Assembly: GCF_002812205.1 (NCBI RefSeq)
Contig: NZ_NPEA01000005.1
Coordinates: 186,001 to 250,000 of the forward strand
Source of the DNA: Leptospira neocaledonica
Lineage (GTDB): Bacteria > Spirochaetota > Leptospiria > Leptospirales > Leptospiraceae
DNA length: 64,000 bases
Direction: 5' to 3'
A model generated the notes under the pieces. That model was not told where the DNA came from and ran no database searches. It was given only the letters and a program-made list of their open reading frames with translations. A program made the translations under genes and the position numbers. This document shows positions 38,513 through 47,576 of the stretch, piece by piece; the stretch's first letter is position 1; each line of letters starts with the position of its first letter.

Positions 38513-39390
38513 ATGGCAAATCCCCATGAGAACCGGAAGCCGGATCTGCAAAAGCTGGAACCTTCTTCTATACTACATTGAGAACGAATTCCTATCCGTA
38601 TAGAAGATCTGGATTCCGTCTGCCAATTCCAGCCGAATTCAAAGATAAGGTCCGGATTGATCGTTGAAATTTTCTCTTCATCTCCGGAACGAGTTAAATT
38701 GCTGAACCCGGTTCCCAGCAACCAATACGGAGAGGAATTCCCATAATATTTTCCAAGATAAACGGACTGACTCCATACGTTTAGATTTCCGTTTTTTCCT
38801 TTCCCAGCAGATATTTCCGAAGTAACCCCATAGAACCAAAATTTGGAGCTTGCATCTCTTTCTACAAAGGCACCTCCACCGTATGTGATAGGGAATGCCT
38901 GTCCCCATGTACCCCAGGAATAATAGCCGGAGCCGAAAAATCCTATTCTCCATTCTTTTAGTTTAGAAGTTTCTAATAAATATTGTTCTGGGATGATAGG
39001 CGGTTCCGAAGGTAATTCATCGAAATTCTGAGAGAGAATTTTACTTTTATCCAGCTCGGCAAAGCCCAGTTCCGTTTTCAGGATGAGTTTGTTTTCTTTT
39101 TTTTCTACCAAGATACCTTTTAGTTGAGTTCCATCAGTTAGTTTGAATTCAGAATAACGATAGGAAGAATCCGGTCCCTTCTTCCTGGGATCGATTCGTT
39201 GGAGTTCCGATCTCGGGATCTTGTATTTTTTCTCCTTCCAGGCAAGAAGAATGTATTCTGGTTCCTCCGAAACTTCCTCCGCAATGAATGCATCCCCATT
39301 CTTGAACAAAATTTCGAAAGCAAAAAGATAAGAAGGCAGGAAGAAAATTCCGCAAAGGACAAGAGTTAATTTTTTAGACATAAAATACAT
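38509..39390 (-). CDS. Probable outer-membrane beta-barrel protein with N-terminal strand-rich domain
   Basis: A signal peptide ends near LFAFE. The region to about 130 is a pair of short beta repeats (FKNGDAFIAEEVSEEPEYILLAWKEKKYKIPRSELQRIDP, then LTDGTQLKGILVEKKENKLILKTELG). From about 145 the alternating pattern (GFFGSGYYSWGTWGQAF, WFYGVTSEISAG, SVYLGKYYGNSSPYWLLGTGF, SSIRIGIRSQ, FRFSWGFAI) suits a small eight-strand barrel. It heads the operon whose next two genes overlap it in turn. An ATG nine bases in (39381) is an alternative start. No named family. Confidence 0.72.
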   Translation of the reverse strand: MYFMSKKLTLVLCGIFFLPSYLFAFEILFKNGDAFIAEEVSEEPEYILLAWKEKKYKIPRSELQRIDPRKKGPDSSYRYSEFKLTDGTQLKGILVEKKENKLILKTELGFAELDKSKILSQNFDELPSEPPIIPEQYLLETSKLKEWRIGFFGSGYYSWGTWGQAFPITYGGGAFVERDASSKFWFYGVTSEISAGKGKNGNLNVWSQSVYLGKYYGNSSPYWLLGTGFSNLTRSGDEEKISTINPDLIFEFGWNWQTESRSSIRIGIRSQCSIEEGSSFCRSGFRFSWGFAI

Positions 39391-39485
39391 TTCAGATGAA
39401 GGCTTCTAAAAAAAGATCGTCCTTATTTGGATGGGATGTGACTTCTTCGAGTAAAAAGAAAGAAAATTATTTTGAATTCCCATAA

Positions 39486-39506
39486 AATATCCCAATTTAG
39501 TATATT
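39486..39506 (-). promoter_or_regulatory. Operator-like inverted repeat, copy 1
   Basis: Read on the minus strand it is AATATAC-TAAATTG-GGATATT. It differs by one base from copy 3 and lies in opposite orientation to it. Confidence 0.55.
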
Positions 39507-39605
39507 TTAAATATTGTATGTTCCTTTAGTAATCACTTCTTTTTGTCCTGAATTCAAGAATTCGTGCGGAATATTGATTCCAAATTCAGAAATGAACAAT
39601 TTACA

Positions 39606-39626
39606 TGAATCCCAATTCAGGATATT
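39606..39626 (-). promoter_or_regulatory. Operator-like inverted repeat, copy 2
   Basis: Read on the minus strand it is AATATCC-TGAATTG-GGATTCA: the left arm and centre match copy 3, while the right arm is degraded at its outer bases. Confidence 0.5.
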
Positions 39627-39655
39627 TGAAAAAAGGATGTGGATATTGTGTTTTT

Positions 39656-39676
39656 AATATCCTAAATTGGGATATT
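39656..39676 (+). promoter_or_regulatory. Operator-like inverted repeat, copy 3 (perfect)
   Basis: Perfect seven-base arms AATATCC and GGATATT are separated by TAAATTG. It ends six bases before a consensus -35 box, so a bound protein could repress or activate the RHS promoter. Confidence 0.6.
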
Positions 39677-39681
39677 TGTGT

Positions 39682-39710
39682 TTGACATTGAAAATTTTAA
39701 ACGCGTTAGT
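39682..39710 (+). promoter_or_regulatory. Candidate promoter of the RHS operon
   Basis: TTGACA at 39682-39687 is a perfect -35. At 17 bases spacing the -10 is GTTAGT, a poor match, which fits a promoter needing help from a regulator bound at the adjacent repeat. Confidence 0.4.
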
Positions 39711-39813
39711 GCTCTCAGATATAAAAATCACCTGTAGGTGAACCGCTCACAGCTCGGCTAATTCCGATCCGGAACAAAACTCCGGAAATATAAAAAAGGA
39801 TTTGGCAAGCTTA

Positions 39814-42800
39814 ATGTTTAGGACCGGAAGATATTATGTAATTCTTATACTCTGTAGTGCGACTCTACTCTTGGCCTGGAATCCCTTGCGCCCGATCTAT
39901 TCTTTCTTTTCCACATTCTTTGGATTAGAGACTGAGATACCTCTTCCATTTCCAGAGGTTAGTATAAACTCTTATGGTAAACCGGGCTTTTCGCTTTCTA
40001 TCCAGGTTCCTCCGGGAGCTGGAGATGTGATTCCTGCGATCAGCCTCCAATATTCTGGCGCCGGCTCTGGGATTTTAGGAAAGGGGTGGTCTTTGATTGG
40101 GTTCCCTCAGATTTCTAAAAATCCAAATTTGGGTGTTCACTACACTTCCTCCGACGGGTATACTTCTTCGCAATTCGGTGAGATGATTTCCGATTCCAAC
40201 GGTGGCTTTAGATTTAAATTCGAAAGTTTTTCTAAAACAGAGTTCGATGGCTCGTCATGGAAAATTCGAGATAAAAGCGGGATCATCAGTGAATATGGCA
40301 AAAACTTTCCTAGCGGAGCCAATTCTAGATTGGATTCAGATGGAACGCCTATCGTTTTCTATTTGGATAAGGTCAGAGATCGGTTTGGGAACGGTTACGA
40401 TATACTATACGATTCTGAAAATTTGCAATCTGCAGATGTTTTGCCTAAAGAGATCGTATATGCCAGAGGAAATGCTCGGATACTTTTTATCTACGAAGAT
40501 CGTTCCGAAAGATTCGGAGAGAAAATTTTCTCACTGACTAAATCTCTTTCTCGGAAGAAAAGATTAGAAAAAATCGAAGTATATGCAAAGGATTCGTCAG
40601 GTTCGGAGAACATAAGTGAAATTTACGAGTTCGATTATGATATCGTAGAAGGGGAGACATTTCTTTCTTCTTTTCATCGCCAAAATTATAAACCGATCGT
40701 ATTTTCTTATTCCAGCAGATCGAATCAGGCTGATTACGTAAAATCCTCCGGAAAAACATTCCAAAATTCTTATAGAGCCTCCGATCCGAGCGTAAAAACG
40801 GCTTGTGATTCCACTGCTGCACTTTGTGCCTGTACTGCAGATTGGGGTTGTATTGTGGCTAGTAACTATACTGCACCTTCTCTTTGCCAAATCGGAATAC
40901 AGAATTATCAGGATATTTGTACCAACGGTGTGGAAATGTCTTTTGCAGTCCCTGCGGATCTAGATGGGGATGGAAGTCCGGAAATGGTTCGCGTTTTGGG
41001 GACTATGGACAGCCAAAGATTTTCAGTTTCTAAACTGAATTCTTGGGATACGGAAAACTTAGATCCTATTTCAGTGAGTGGAGAATCCAAAGGAAATCCA
41101 ATCGGAGTCACCACAGAAGGAAGAATATTTCCAGGTGATTTTAATGGAGATGGAAAGACCGATTTTCTGGTCCTAAAGTCGAACGGTGCCAAAGGGATTG
41201 TATATTATGGTCCAGATCTGGACTCTGTAGAATATTCTGAACTGATTGCAGAAAACTTACAACAAACTAAACCGTTTCATTTTTTAGCGGATGTAAATGG
41301 CGACGGTAAGACCGATATTTTACAGGCTAAAACCTCCACCAAAATCCAAATCTATCTTTCTACAGGTTCAGGTTTCCAAAAATCACAATTATTGAATATT
41401 ACGGATCCTGGAAATTCTTTTCAGTTATTTGCAGACATGGATAGAAATGGGATCCCTGATTTACTTAGGATCAGCGGAACTTCCGATCCAAAGTTGATCT
41501 TAACATTTTACGATTTTAAGAATGGGAACCTGATCGAATTAGAAGAAACTGAAATTTCTAGAACTTCGTTCGGTAACGATGGCGACCAATTCATTTCGGA
41601 TCTGAATGGAGATGGATATCCGGATTTTGCATTTTTTTCCGGAGCTACAAGCCAAGGGACCATTCACTATTATCCGTTCGATGGAAGAAAGTTTAGAACG
41701 AACGGAGGTAGTGCTTACCAAACGGTAGACGTGAATGGTGCGTATGCGTCTAAACAAAAACAGAGTTCTTCTACTTCTAACCAACCGTATGTGGAAATTG
41801 ATCTTACGGGAGATGGGATCAAAGATCGAGTTACTTATAATTATTCCGATCTTACAAATCCGTATTTTACGGTAGAGGTTTACGATACTTCTAAGTCCGA
41901 TTATCTTCCCGGTTTTCCTTTGTATTGGAATCAAGATTTGGCCCAAGATTTAAACGGAGACGGGGTTCCGGATATTCTCCGAGCAAACGTTAGTAGTACT
42001 GAAGAGCCTGATAACGAAGATGCAGATTCTTTGCCCCAAGCTATAATTGTTCGGAATTTTTCGGTTAATATTACCAATATCACATATTATGAAATTTCTA
42101 TAGATTTAAAAAATTATCTTCCTGCTGCAAATCCGTCCGGAAGTTCTTCGGATAATGCTTATTTCAATTGGAGAAATAGAAAAGAGTTCATCGATCTAAA
42201 TGGAGATGGGAGAGCAGACTTTCTAAGGTATGATTCTTCCGAATCCAAATTGATCGTTTCTTATTCCAAAACTGGCTCGGATGGGAATCTGTTTTATTCT
42301 GCAGATGGAGACGAGTCTTGGGTGACGGGAGGTTACCTTCTTCCCTTGGATATTAACGGAGATGGTAAACCTGAACTTTTAGGACTGAATGGAGATAAAA
42401 AACCTCTTCAGTATTCTGTGGCTTCTAGCATTCCATTTGTGAATACAATAGGTTATCGCCAGTTCCCTTATGAATCCAATTTAGAATTACATCTTTTGAG
42501 ATTTCGTCCCGAGGTTCCTGCTGGACTTTTGACTAAAATAGAAAATGGCTCTTATGTTTCCGAAGGGAATATTGCTATTCAACTGGAATACTCCCTTTCT
42601 AAAAATCATCCAACAGTAAACGGACTGGGGTTATATGATCCGAGTCATCCTGAAATTCTTCCCTTAGTAATTCCTGATTTTCTCACCGTTAAACTTTCTC
42701 AAAAGGTTGGGGCTACGGTCTTAGCAGAAAATTCATACAAGTATTTTTTCTCCAGATTTTATAGAGATGGGTTTAGAAATTCAGGATATATAGGGTTTCA

Positions 42801-45800
42801 GAAGGTTGAAGAGAAGAATACGGTTTCGAACTCCATTACGGAAACAAAATACGATGTTCCATTTTTAGAAGCCGTTGGAATTCCTACAAGTCAGACAAAA
42901 TTTAGGAATGAGATTAAAATTTCTGAATCTTATAAAAACTTCCAAAAATCTTTATCCTCTAACGGAGGGATACAGGTTCAGGAAACAAATAGTCTGGAGA
43001 ATGTGTATCGTTCGGGTCAGTTATTCCAATCTTCTACAGTAACGAAAACTTATGATACTTACGGCAATATCGCAAGTAAGGATACTAGCATTAATGGGAC
43101 CACTGCCAGCGAAAAAGTTTCTTATCTGAATGATTGGAACGAAGGTGTTTTAGGGAAACCGATTGATATCCAAGTTCTAAAGAATGGAGAGATTATCTCT
43201 CACAGAAAAATAGAATATTCTAATTTTCAAGTCTCTGCAGTAAAAGAGGAGATGAGTCCAGGCGTTTGGAAGACTGAGGCCATCCAAGCTTACGACTCTT
43301 ATGGAAATCCAAATCTAGTAAAAGAGTCTAACGGCAATTTGATCGCCGTGGAATACGATTCTATCGTGAATAAATTCCCTCTCAAAATGACCAATGGATT
43401 GGGGGCGGTTACTTTAAAAACCTATAATTTTGCAACTGGTTTGGAATTATCCAGCACAGACGAAAACGGGGGAATTTCCAGAACGGAATACGATTCTCAA
43501 GGGAGAGCGATAAAAAGTTATCTGCCCGGGGAGAGTGATTGGTCCGAAAAAATTGAATATGAAAACTCCGGAGATCTAGAGAATCAGCTTGTCCGAAAAA
43601 TCTTTCGCCGAAGTAATGGTGAGACTTGGCAGGAAGATTTGAGTAATAATATTACCAAGATCTCGAAAAGAAGAAGTAGCCTCGTAAACGGTTATGTTCT
43701 GGTTGAGGAGACTCGCAGGAACCTGGAGGGGCAAATCATCAGGAAGATTGATCCGTATCTGGAAGGGTCGAATCCTTTCTCCTGGACTGATTTTACTTAT
43801 GACTCCGAAGGGAATCAGACAAAAAGCGAAAGAAATGATGGAACCGTAATTGAATCTGAAACTGAGGGTTTGGTCTCCAAAACCAGGGAACTTCTTAATG
43901 GAAATCTAATTAAAGAAACCGTTGAGGAGAAGAATGCCCTGGGCCAGGTGATTTCTTCCACCCAGCAAGGGAAGACAACGCGGTATTCTTATGACGCTGC
44001 AGGAAGAATTTCGGAAATTATAGATCCGGAAAACGGGACTACGTTCATCGAGACTGACTTTGCGGGACGAAAGACCAAGGTTGCACATCCGGATTCAGGT
44101 AGGATAGAATATGAATACGATCCTATCTCTGGAAAATTATCCAAACAAAAATACCAAAACGGTTCCAGCATCCAATATTCCTACGATAGCTTGGGCAGAA
44201 TTTCTCAAGTCATAGGAAATTCTCCGGGAACTGGGGCAGTAAATTACACATACGAATATGATGATCCTGAAAAAGAAAATGGGATCGGAAGATTAACCAA
44301 GGTTACGGATTCACTTGGGACGACCGAATTCGGATACGATCTAAGAGGGAACCAGAACTTAATCATTAAAAAACTCGCAGAAGAAGACTTAGAATTTGTA
44401 ATTCGCAAAAAATACAATCTTCAAAATCAAATAGAGGAGACTATCTATCCGGATGGAAGTATCGCAAAAAACTTATATTCCGAAGCGGGCTTTCTTTCCG
44501 GGATAACTTTAACTCCGGGAGATGGAAGCGGCTCTGATTTCCCTATCGTTCAATATAAAGGACCGATCCTAGAGGAAGGAGAATTTAAGATCCAAAGACA
44601 GCTGGGAAATGGCGTACGAACCGATATATATTATGATTTATTAAATCGTAGGCCTAAAAGATTTGTCACTGTTAAAGACGCCGAAATTTACCAAAGTGTA
44701 GAATACAATTACGATCAGTTCGGAAATTATCTTTCTATATTGGATAAAAAGAACCCAGTAAGATCTCAAAACTTTCAATACGATTCGGTCAATAGATTAG
44801 TATCAGCTTCCGGAGTTTATGGAACGGAAGAATATAGATATTCCGACTCTGGAAAATTGCTCCAAAAAGGGAGCTTATTCTACTCCTATGAAAACCCTTC
44901 GCATAAGAATGCAGTGACCAAGGTAACGGGGCAAAATCAATCTTACCAATATTCTTATGATAGTTCCGGAAATATCATTTCTAAGAATCGAGAAGGTTTT
45001 CGTTACGATCCATTTCAAAAATTAAAGGAAATCGACACCGAAGACCAAGATAGTATTCGATTTGATTATGATTTTTCAGGAACAAGAATACGAAAAACAA
45101 AATCCAGTGATTCCAGTAAGACAATCAGCCTGGGTGGATTATACGAAGTTTCCATTTCTCCAGGAAAATCTCCGCAGCATACATTATACTTCCGAGGAAA
45201 TTCGGGAGATTTGGTCGCTCAATGGACCAGAACGGATGCAGTACTTGCAAGTTATCAGATCGATAGCATTTCTTCTCGAATATCCGGAATAGAAACTGCT
45301 TGGAACACTTTCGCTTGGACAGCAAAAGATAATTCGATCCGTGGGATTAAATATTTATTCTTAGTGCCTGGAACTAATTTAGGATTTTTATATATAACAA
45401 TCTTACTAGGTTTAGGATTCGGACTCATTTCCCTTAGAGAAGGAATTTGGAGATCTGTCTTAAAATTTACTTCTCCAATACTGATTATTTCTTTTTCCAA
45501 CTGTTCCGTTTTGATGCCGAACGGTAATGGAAATCCACCTTGGTTGGTTCCCCCTCAATTCGATTCAAATACTCCGAATGTGGATAGTCCTTACGAACCT
45601 GGAGGGCCAGGTTCCGGTGTTGGACTTCCGGTAGGGGGGTTTTTATTTCTTCATCCGGATCATTTGGGTTCCATCACTATGGCCACAGATGGTAATGGAA
45701 ATAGGATTGCAGGTGGTGACCAAGGTGGAGCATCACATATTTCTTATAAACCGTATGGGGAAATCCAAAGAAACGATTCCTCTGGGCCTGATGTGTTCCG

Positions 45801-46917
45801 CTATAAATACAACGGACAAGAAGAAGATAAGGAAACAGGTCTCTATTATTTCAAAGCTAGATATTATGATCCGGTCATCGGAAGATTTTTGCAGGCAGAC
45901 TCGGTCATGGATATCTCTCGGCCGATGGGAATGGATCTGTACATGTATACGGAAGGAAATCCGGTCAAATATACTGACCCGACCGGAAACAGCATTTTGA
46001 GTAGTTTCCTAGAAAGGAACGGGCTCGGATTTTTGAACTTTAATCTTTCGTTAAGTACCTTCTTTCAGAATGCATTTTATGTGAGTTCTCAAAGATGGAA
46101 TGATGCCGGATGGGGAATTGCTATGGCAATTAATCCTGTTGCCGTGATCGGAACCGCCTTAGGAATAGGAGCAGTTGCTTCCGTGGTGGCAACTGCGGTA
46201 GTTTTCACAGGGATAGGACTTGCGATCGGAGCAGGGATACTCGCACTCGGAGCGGTGACCGTAGCTGCTGCAACTGCAGTTACATTGGCCGCTACAGTCG
46301 CGGTTGTAGCGGCGGCTGTCGGCCTTGCGGTCGGTGCTCTCGCTGTTGGATTGGCAGCATCTGCGGCCGGAGCCGCACTTCTTATTACTTTGGGTGCATT
46401 AGCAATTGTATCAACGTTAGTAATTGCGGCCGTTGCTGTGGCAGTTGGAACCGCTCTACTTGTAAGTGCCCTCATACCGATTCTCGTTTATACCGGGTTA
46501 GGAGTTGGATTAGCACTTGTAGGCGCTACGTTATCTCCCATTACTCTTCAGGCTTATATAGCGGGTGGGCTTTCCAAATCAAGTTTCAATAATATACATT
46601 GGGATGAGAGGAATGCGAGGACAGCAGCTTGTTATGCTGCAATAGGTCAAGCTGGCGCTATGGTAGGAGGATTTGTGTTAACACAGATGCCTTGGTTGGC
46701 CCCAGGAGTGACTGGGGTAGGTGCGTCAGCAGGAGTTCAAACTTATATCGTATCGGCGATAGAATATTTTGGCTATATTGGGATTGCTCATAGTATTGCA
46801 GTCGGCGATTGGGCTAGCACGGGAGCGAGTTTACTAGGTTTAAGTTTCGTTCCGGGAGCTGGACTTGCTTATAGTGCTGGAAATTATATGCATTCATCTT
46901 GCGGGGGAACATTATAG
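39814..46917 (+). CDS. SpvB / FG-GAP / RHS-repeat giant protein with RHS core and hydrophobic C-terminal tail (TcB-TcC-like)
   Basis: The protein has 2,367 residues. An N-terminal hydrophobic segment (about 7-25) precedes an SpvB-type domain (FSLSIQVPPGAGDVIPAISL, ILGKGWSLIGF). About nine calcium-binding FG-GAP repeats follow (e.g. DLDGDGSPE, DFNGDGKTD, DVNGDGKTD, DLNGDGVPD, DINGDGKPE). RHS/YD repeats come next (43.0-45.1 kb; EYDSQGRAIKSYLPG, YSYDAAGRISEIIDPENGT). The RHS core is YYFKARYYDPVIGRF...YTDPTGN (45.84-45.99 kb). The order equals a fused Tc-toxin B plus C cocoon. The last about 308 residues form a distinct tail with about 145 almost uninterrupted Ala/Val/Gly residues (46.11-46.55 kb), like a pore former. 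A second hydrophobic stretch lies before the core. The ATG at 39814 is preferred over a TTG at 39802. Confidence 0.9.
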   Translation: MFRTGRYYVILILCSATLLLAWNPLRPIYSFFSTFFGLETEIPLPFPEVSINSYGKPGFSLSIQVPPGAGDVIPAISLQYSGAGSGILGKGWSLIGFPQISKNPNLGVHYTSSDGYTSSQFGEMISDSNGGFRFKFESFSKTEFDGSSWKIRDKSGIISEYGKNFPSGANSRLDSDGTPIVFYLDKVRDRFGNGYDILYDSENLQSADVLPKEIVYARGNARILFIYEDRSERFGEKIFSLTKSLSRKKRLEKIEVYAKDSSGSENISEIYEFDYDIVEGETFLSSFHRQNYKPIVFSYSSRSNQADYVKSSGKTFQNSYRASDPSVKTACDSTAALCACTADWGCIVASNYTAPSLCQIGIQNYQDICTNGVEMSFAVPADLDGDGSPEMVRVLGTMDSQRFSVSKLNSWDTENLDPISVSGESKGNPIGVTTEGRIFPGDFNGDGKTDFLVLKSNGAKGIVYYGPDLDSVEYSELIAENLQQTKPFHFLADVNGDGKTDILQAKTSTKIQIYLSTGSGFQKSQLLNITDPGNSFQLFADMDRNGIPDLLRISGTSDPKLILTFYDFKNGNLIELEETEISRTSFGNDGDQFISDLNGDGYPDFAFFSGATSQGTIHYYPFDGRKFRTNGGSAYQTVDVNGAYASKQKQSSSTSNQPYVEIDLTGDGIKDRVTYNYSDLTNPYFTVEVYDTSKSDYLPGFPLYWNQDLAQDLNGDGVPDILRANVSSTEEPDNEDADSLPQAIIVRNFSVNITNITYYEISIDLKNYLPAANPSGSSSDNAYFNWRNRKEFIDLNGDGRADFLRYDSSESKLIVSYSKTGSDGNLFYSADGDESWVTGGYLLPLDINGDGKPELLGLNGDKKPLQYSVASSIPFVNTIGYRQFPYESNLELHLLRFRPEVPAGLLTKIENGSYVSEGNIAIQLEYSLSKNHPTVNGLGLYDPSHPEILPLVIPDFLTVKLSQKVGATVLAENSYKYFFSRFYRDGFRNSGYIGFQKVEEKNTVSNSITETKYDVPFLEAVGIPTSQTKFRNEIKISESYKNFQKSLSSNGGIQVQETNSLENVYRSGQLFQSSTVTKTYDTYGNIASKDTSINGTTASEKVSYLNDWNEGVLGKPIDIQVLKNGEIISHRKIEYSNFQVSAVKEEMSPGVWKTEAIQAYDSYGNPNLVKESNGNLIAVEYDSIVNKFPLKMTNGLGAVTLKTYNFATGLELSSTDENGGISRTEYDSQGRAIKSYLPGESDWSEKIEYENSGDLENQLVRKIFRRSNGETWQEDLSNNITKISKRRSSLVNGYVLVEETRRNLEGQIIRKIDPYLEGSNPFSWTDFTYDSEGNQTKSERNDGTVIESETEGLVSKTRELLNGNLIKETVEEKNALGQVISSTQQGKTTRYSYDAAGRISEIIDPENGTTFIETDFAGRKTKVAHPDSGRIEYEYDPISGKLSKQKYQNGSSIQYSYDSLGRISQVIGNSPGTGAVNYTYEYDDPEKENGIGRLTKVTDSLGTTEFGYDLRGNQNLIIKKLAEEDLEFVIRKKYNLQNQIEETIYPDGSIAKNLYSEAGFLSGITLTPGDGSGSDFPIVQYKGPILEEGEFKIQRQLGNGVRTDIYYDLLNRRPKRFVTVKDAEIYQSVEYNYDQFGNYLSILDKKNPVRSQNFQYDSVNRLVSASGVYGTEEYRYSDSGKLLQKGSLFYSYENPSHKNAVTKVTGQNQSYQYSYDSSGNIISKNREGFRYDPFQKLKEIDTEDQDSIRFDYDFSGTRIRKTKSSDSSKTISLGGLYEVSISPGKSPQHTLYFRGNSGDLVAQWTRTDAVLASYQIDSISSRISGIETAWNTFAWTAKDNSIRGIKYLFLVPGTNLGFLYITILLGLGFGLISLREGIWRSVLKFTSPILIISFSNCSVLMPNGNGNPPWLVPPQFDSNTPNVDSPYEPGGPGSGVGLPVGGFLFLHPDHLGSITMATDGNGNRIAGGDQGGASHISYKPYGEIQRNDSSGPDVFRYKYNGQEEDKETGLYYFKARYYDPVIGRFLQADSVMDISRPMGMDLYMYTEGNPVKYTDPTGNSILSSFLERNGLGFLNFNLSLSTFFQNAFYVSSQRWNDAGWGIAMAINPVAVIGTALGIGAVASVVATAVVFTGIGLAIGAGILALGAVTVAAATAVTLAATVAVVAAAVGLAVGALAVGLAASAAGAALLITLGALAIVSTLVIAAVAVAVGTALLVSALIPILVYTGLGVGLALVGATLSPITLQAYIAGGLSKSSFNNIHWDERNARTAACYAAIGQAGAMVGGFVLTQMPWLAPGVTGVGASAGVQTYIVSAIEYFGYIGIAHSIAVGDWASTGASLLGLSFVPGAGLAYSAGNYMHSSCGGTL

Positions 46918-47547
46918 ATGAATTTAACCCGATTCCTTCTTTTTTCATTAATTTCTCTTTCGGTGGTTTGTTCTTGTGCCGGTAGTATTCCCGGTCGTGG
47001 AATTTATTATTGGCAGCGAACTATAAATAATTTTCAGAACACATATATTAAATTTGAATTTTCGAATTTGAGGAATGAAAAGAGATCGAAGGGGGGAGAT
47101 ATAGAAATATATTCCTTTTTCGCATTCTTCGATGATGTAAGCCCTTTTTTCTTAACCCCCGGAAGTATTCATCCAGAATCAGATTATTGGGAAGGATACT
47201 ATAGTGGTATAGAAAGTTTGCCATTTGATCTTAAGAGAAACATTCGTTTTGTTTTTGTGGAAGGATGTGAATATAGAATGCCTACAACTTCAGGCAGGGT
47301 AAAATATCTATTTTCATTCAATACATCAGGGTATGCCGGAAAGTTACGAACCGAAATAGATCTTCCTCCGAATCATTCTATTCGTTTAAGTTTTAAGGAA
47401 AAAGGAATTCCTTATCCGGACGCAACAACAATAGGCGAAAGGCTGGCAAATGATAGAAGCCGTTATGATTGGTATGAAATTATCTCAACAATAGAACCTA
47501 CTCCGAATTTAGACCCGATTAAGCCCTGTGAAATCAAAAAAGGATGA
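46918..47547 (+). CDS. Small lipoprotein directly after the RHS gene; candidate immunity or partner protein
   Basis: The ATG follows the RHS TAG without a spacer base, so translation is probably coupled. The leader ends in VVCSCAGS (lipobox Cys18 or Cys20). The 190-residue mature part is beta-rich. It is clearly related to the next gene: TYIKFEFSNLRNEKR against NYLKFEIRNFKDRKN, GCEYRMPTTSGRVKYLF against DCEYWMPLLPGKKQYRF, and EIDLPPNHSIRLSF against EFDLPEGYSVRMKV. The base composition looks more AT-rich than the flanking genes. No family is recognised. Immunity is inferred only from position. Confidence 0.72.
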   Translation: MNLTRFLLFSLISLSVVCSCAGSIPGRGIYYWQRTINNFQNTYIKFEFSNLRNEKRSKGGDIEIYSFFAFFDDVSPFFLTPGSIHPESDYWEGYYSGIESLPFDLKRNIRFVFVEGCEYRMPTTSGRVKYLFSFNTSGYAGKLRTEIDLPPNHSIRLSFKEKGIPYPDATTIGERLANDRSRYDWYEIISTIEPTPNLDPIKPCEIKKG

Positions 47548-47576
47548 TCTAAAATCAGGGAAAGCCGTATGGGTAC

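Larger units (their letters stand above)
39391..39813. other. Regulatory intergenic region before the RHS giant
   Basis: No gene is seen. The AT-rich region holds three copies of one 21-base inverted repeat (39486-39506, 39606-39626, 39656-39676). Weaker relatives occur near 39542-39562 (CCTGAATT core) and 39576-39592 (CAAATTCAG core). A TTGACA at 39682-39687 lies six bases after the third copy. The leader of about 100 bases then runs to the RHS start. Confidence 0.6.

Noticed and set aside
39656..39676. HipB operator and thus a HipBA-type control of the RHS gene
   Set aside because: HipB sites have an eight-base spacer; here it is seven, and no hipBA gene is in the window. The motif is kept as an operator of an unknown regulator.
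46089..46475. A 128-residue minus-strand frame rich in Ala/Thr/Pro
   Set aside because: It is antisense to the Ala/Val/Gly-rich tail of the RHS protein; its composition is a by-product of GCN-type codons read backwards, and it has no ribosome site.
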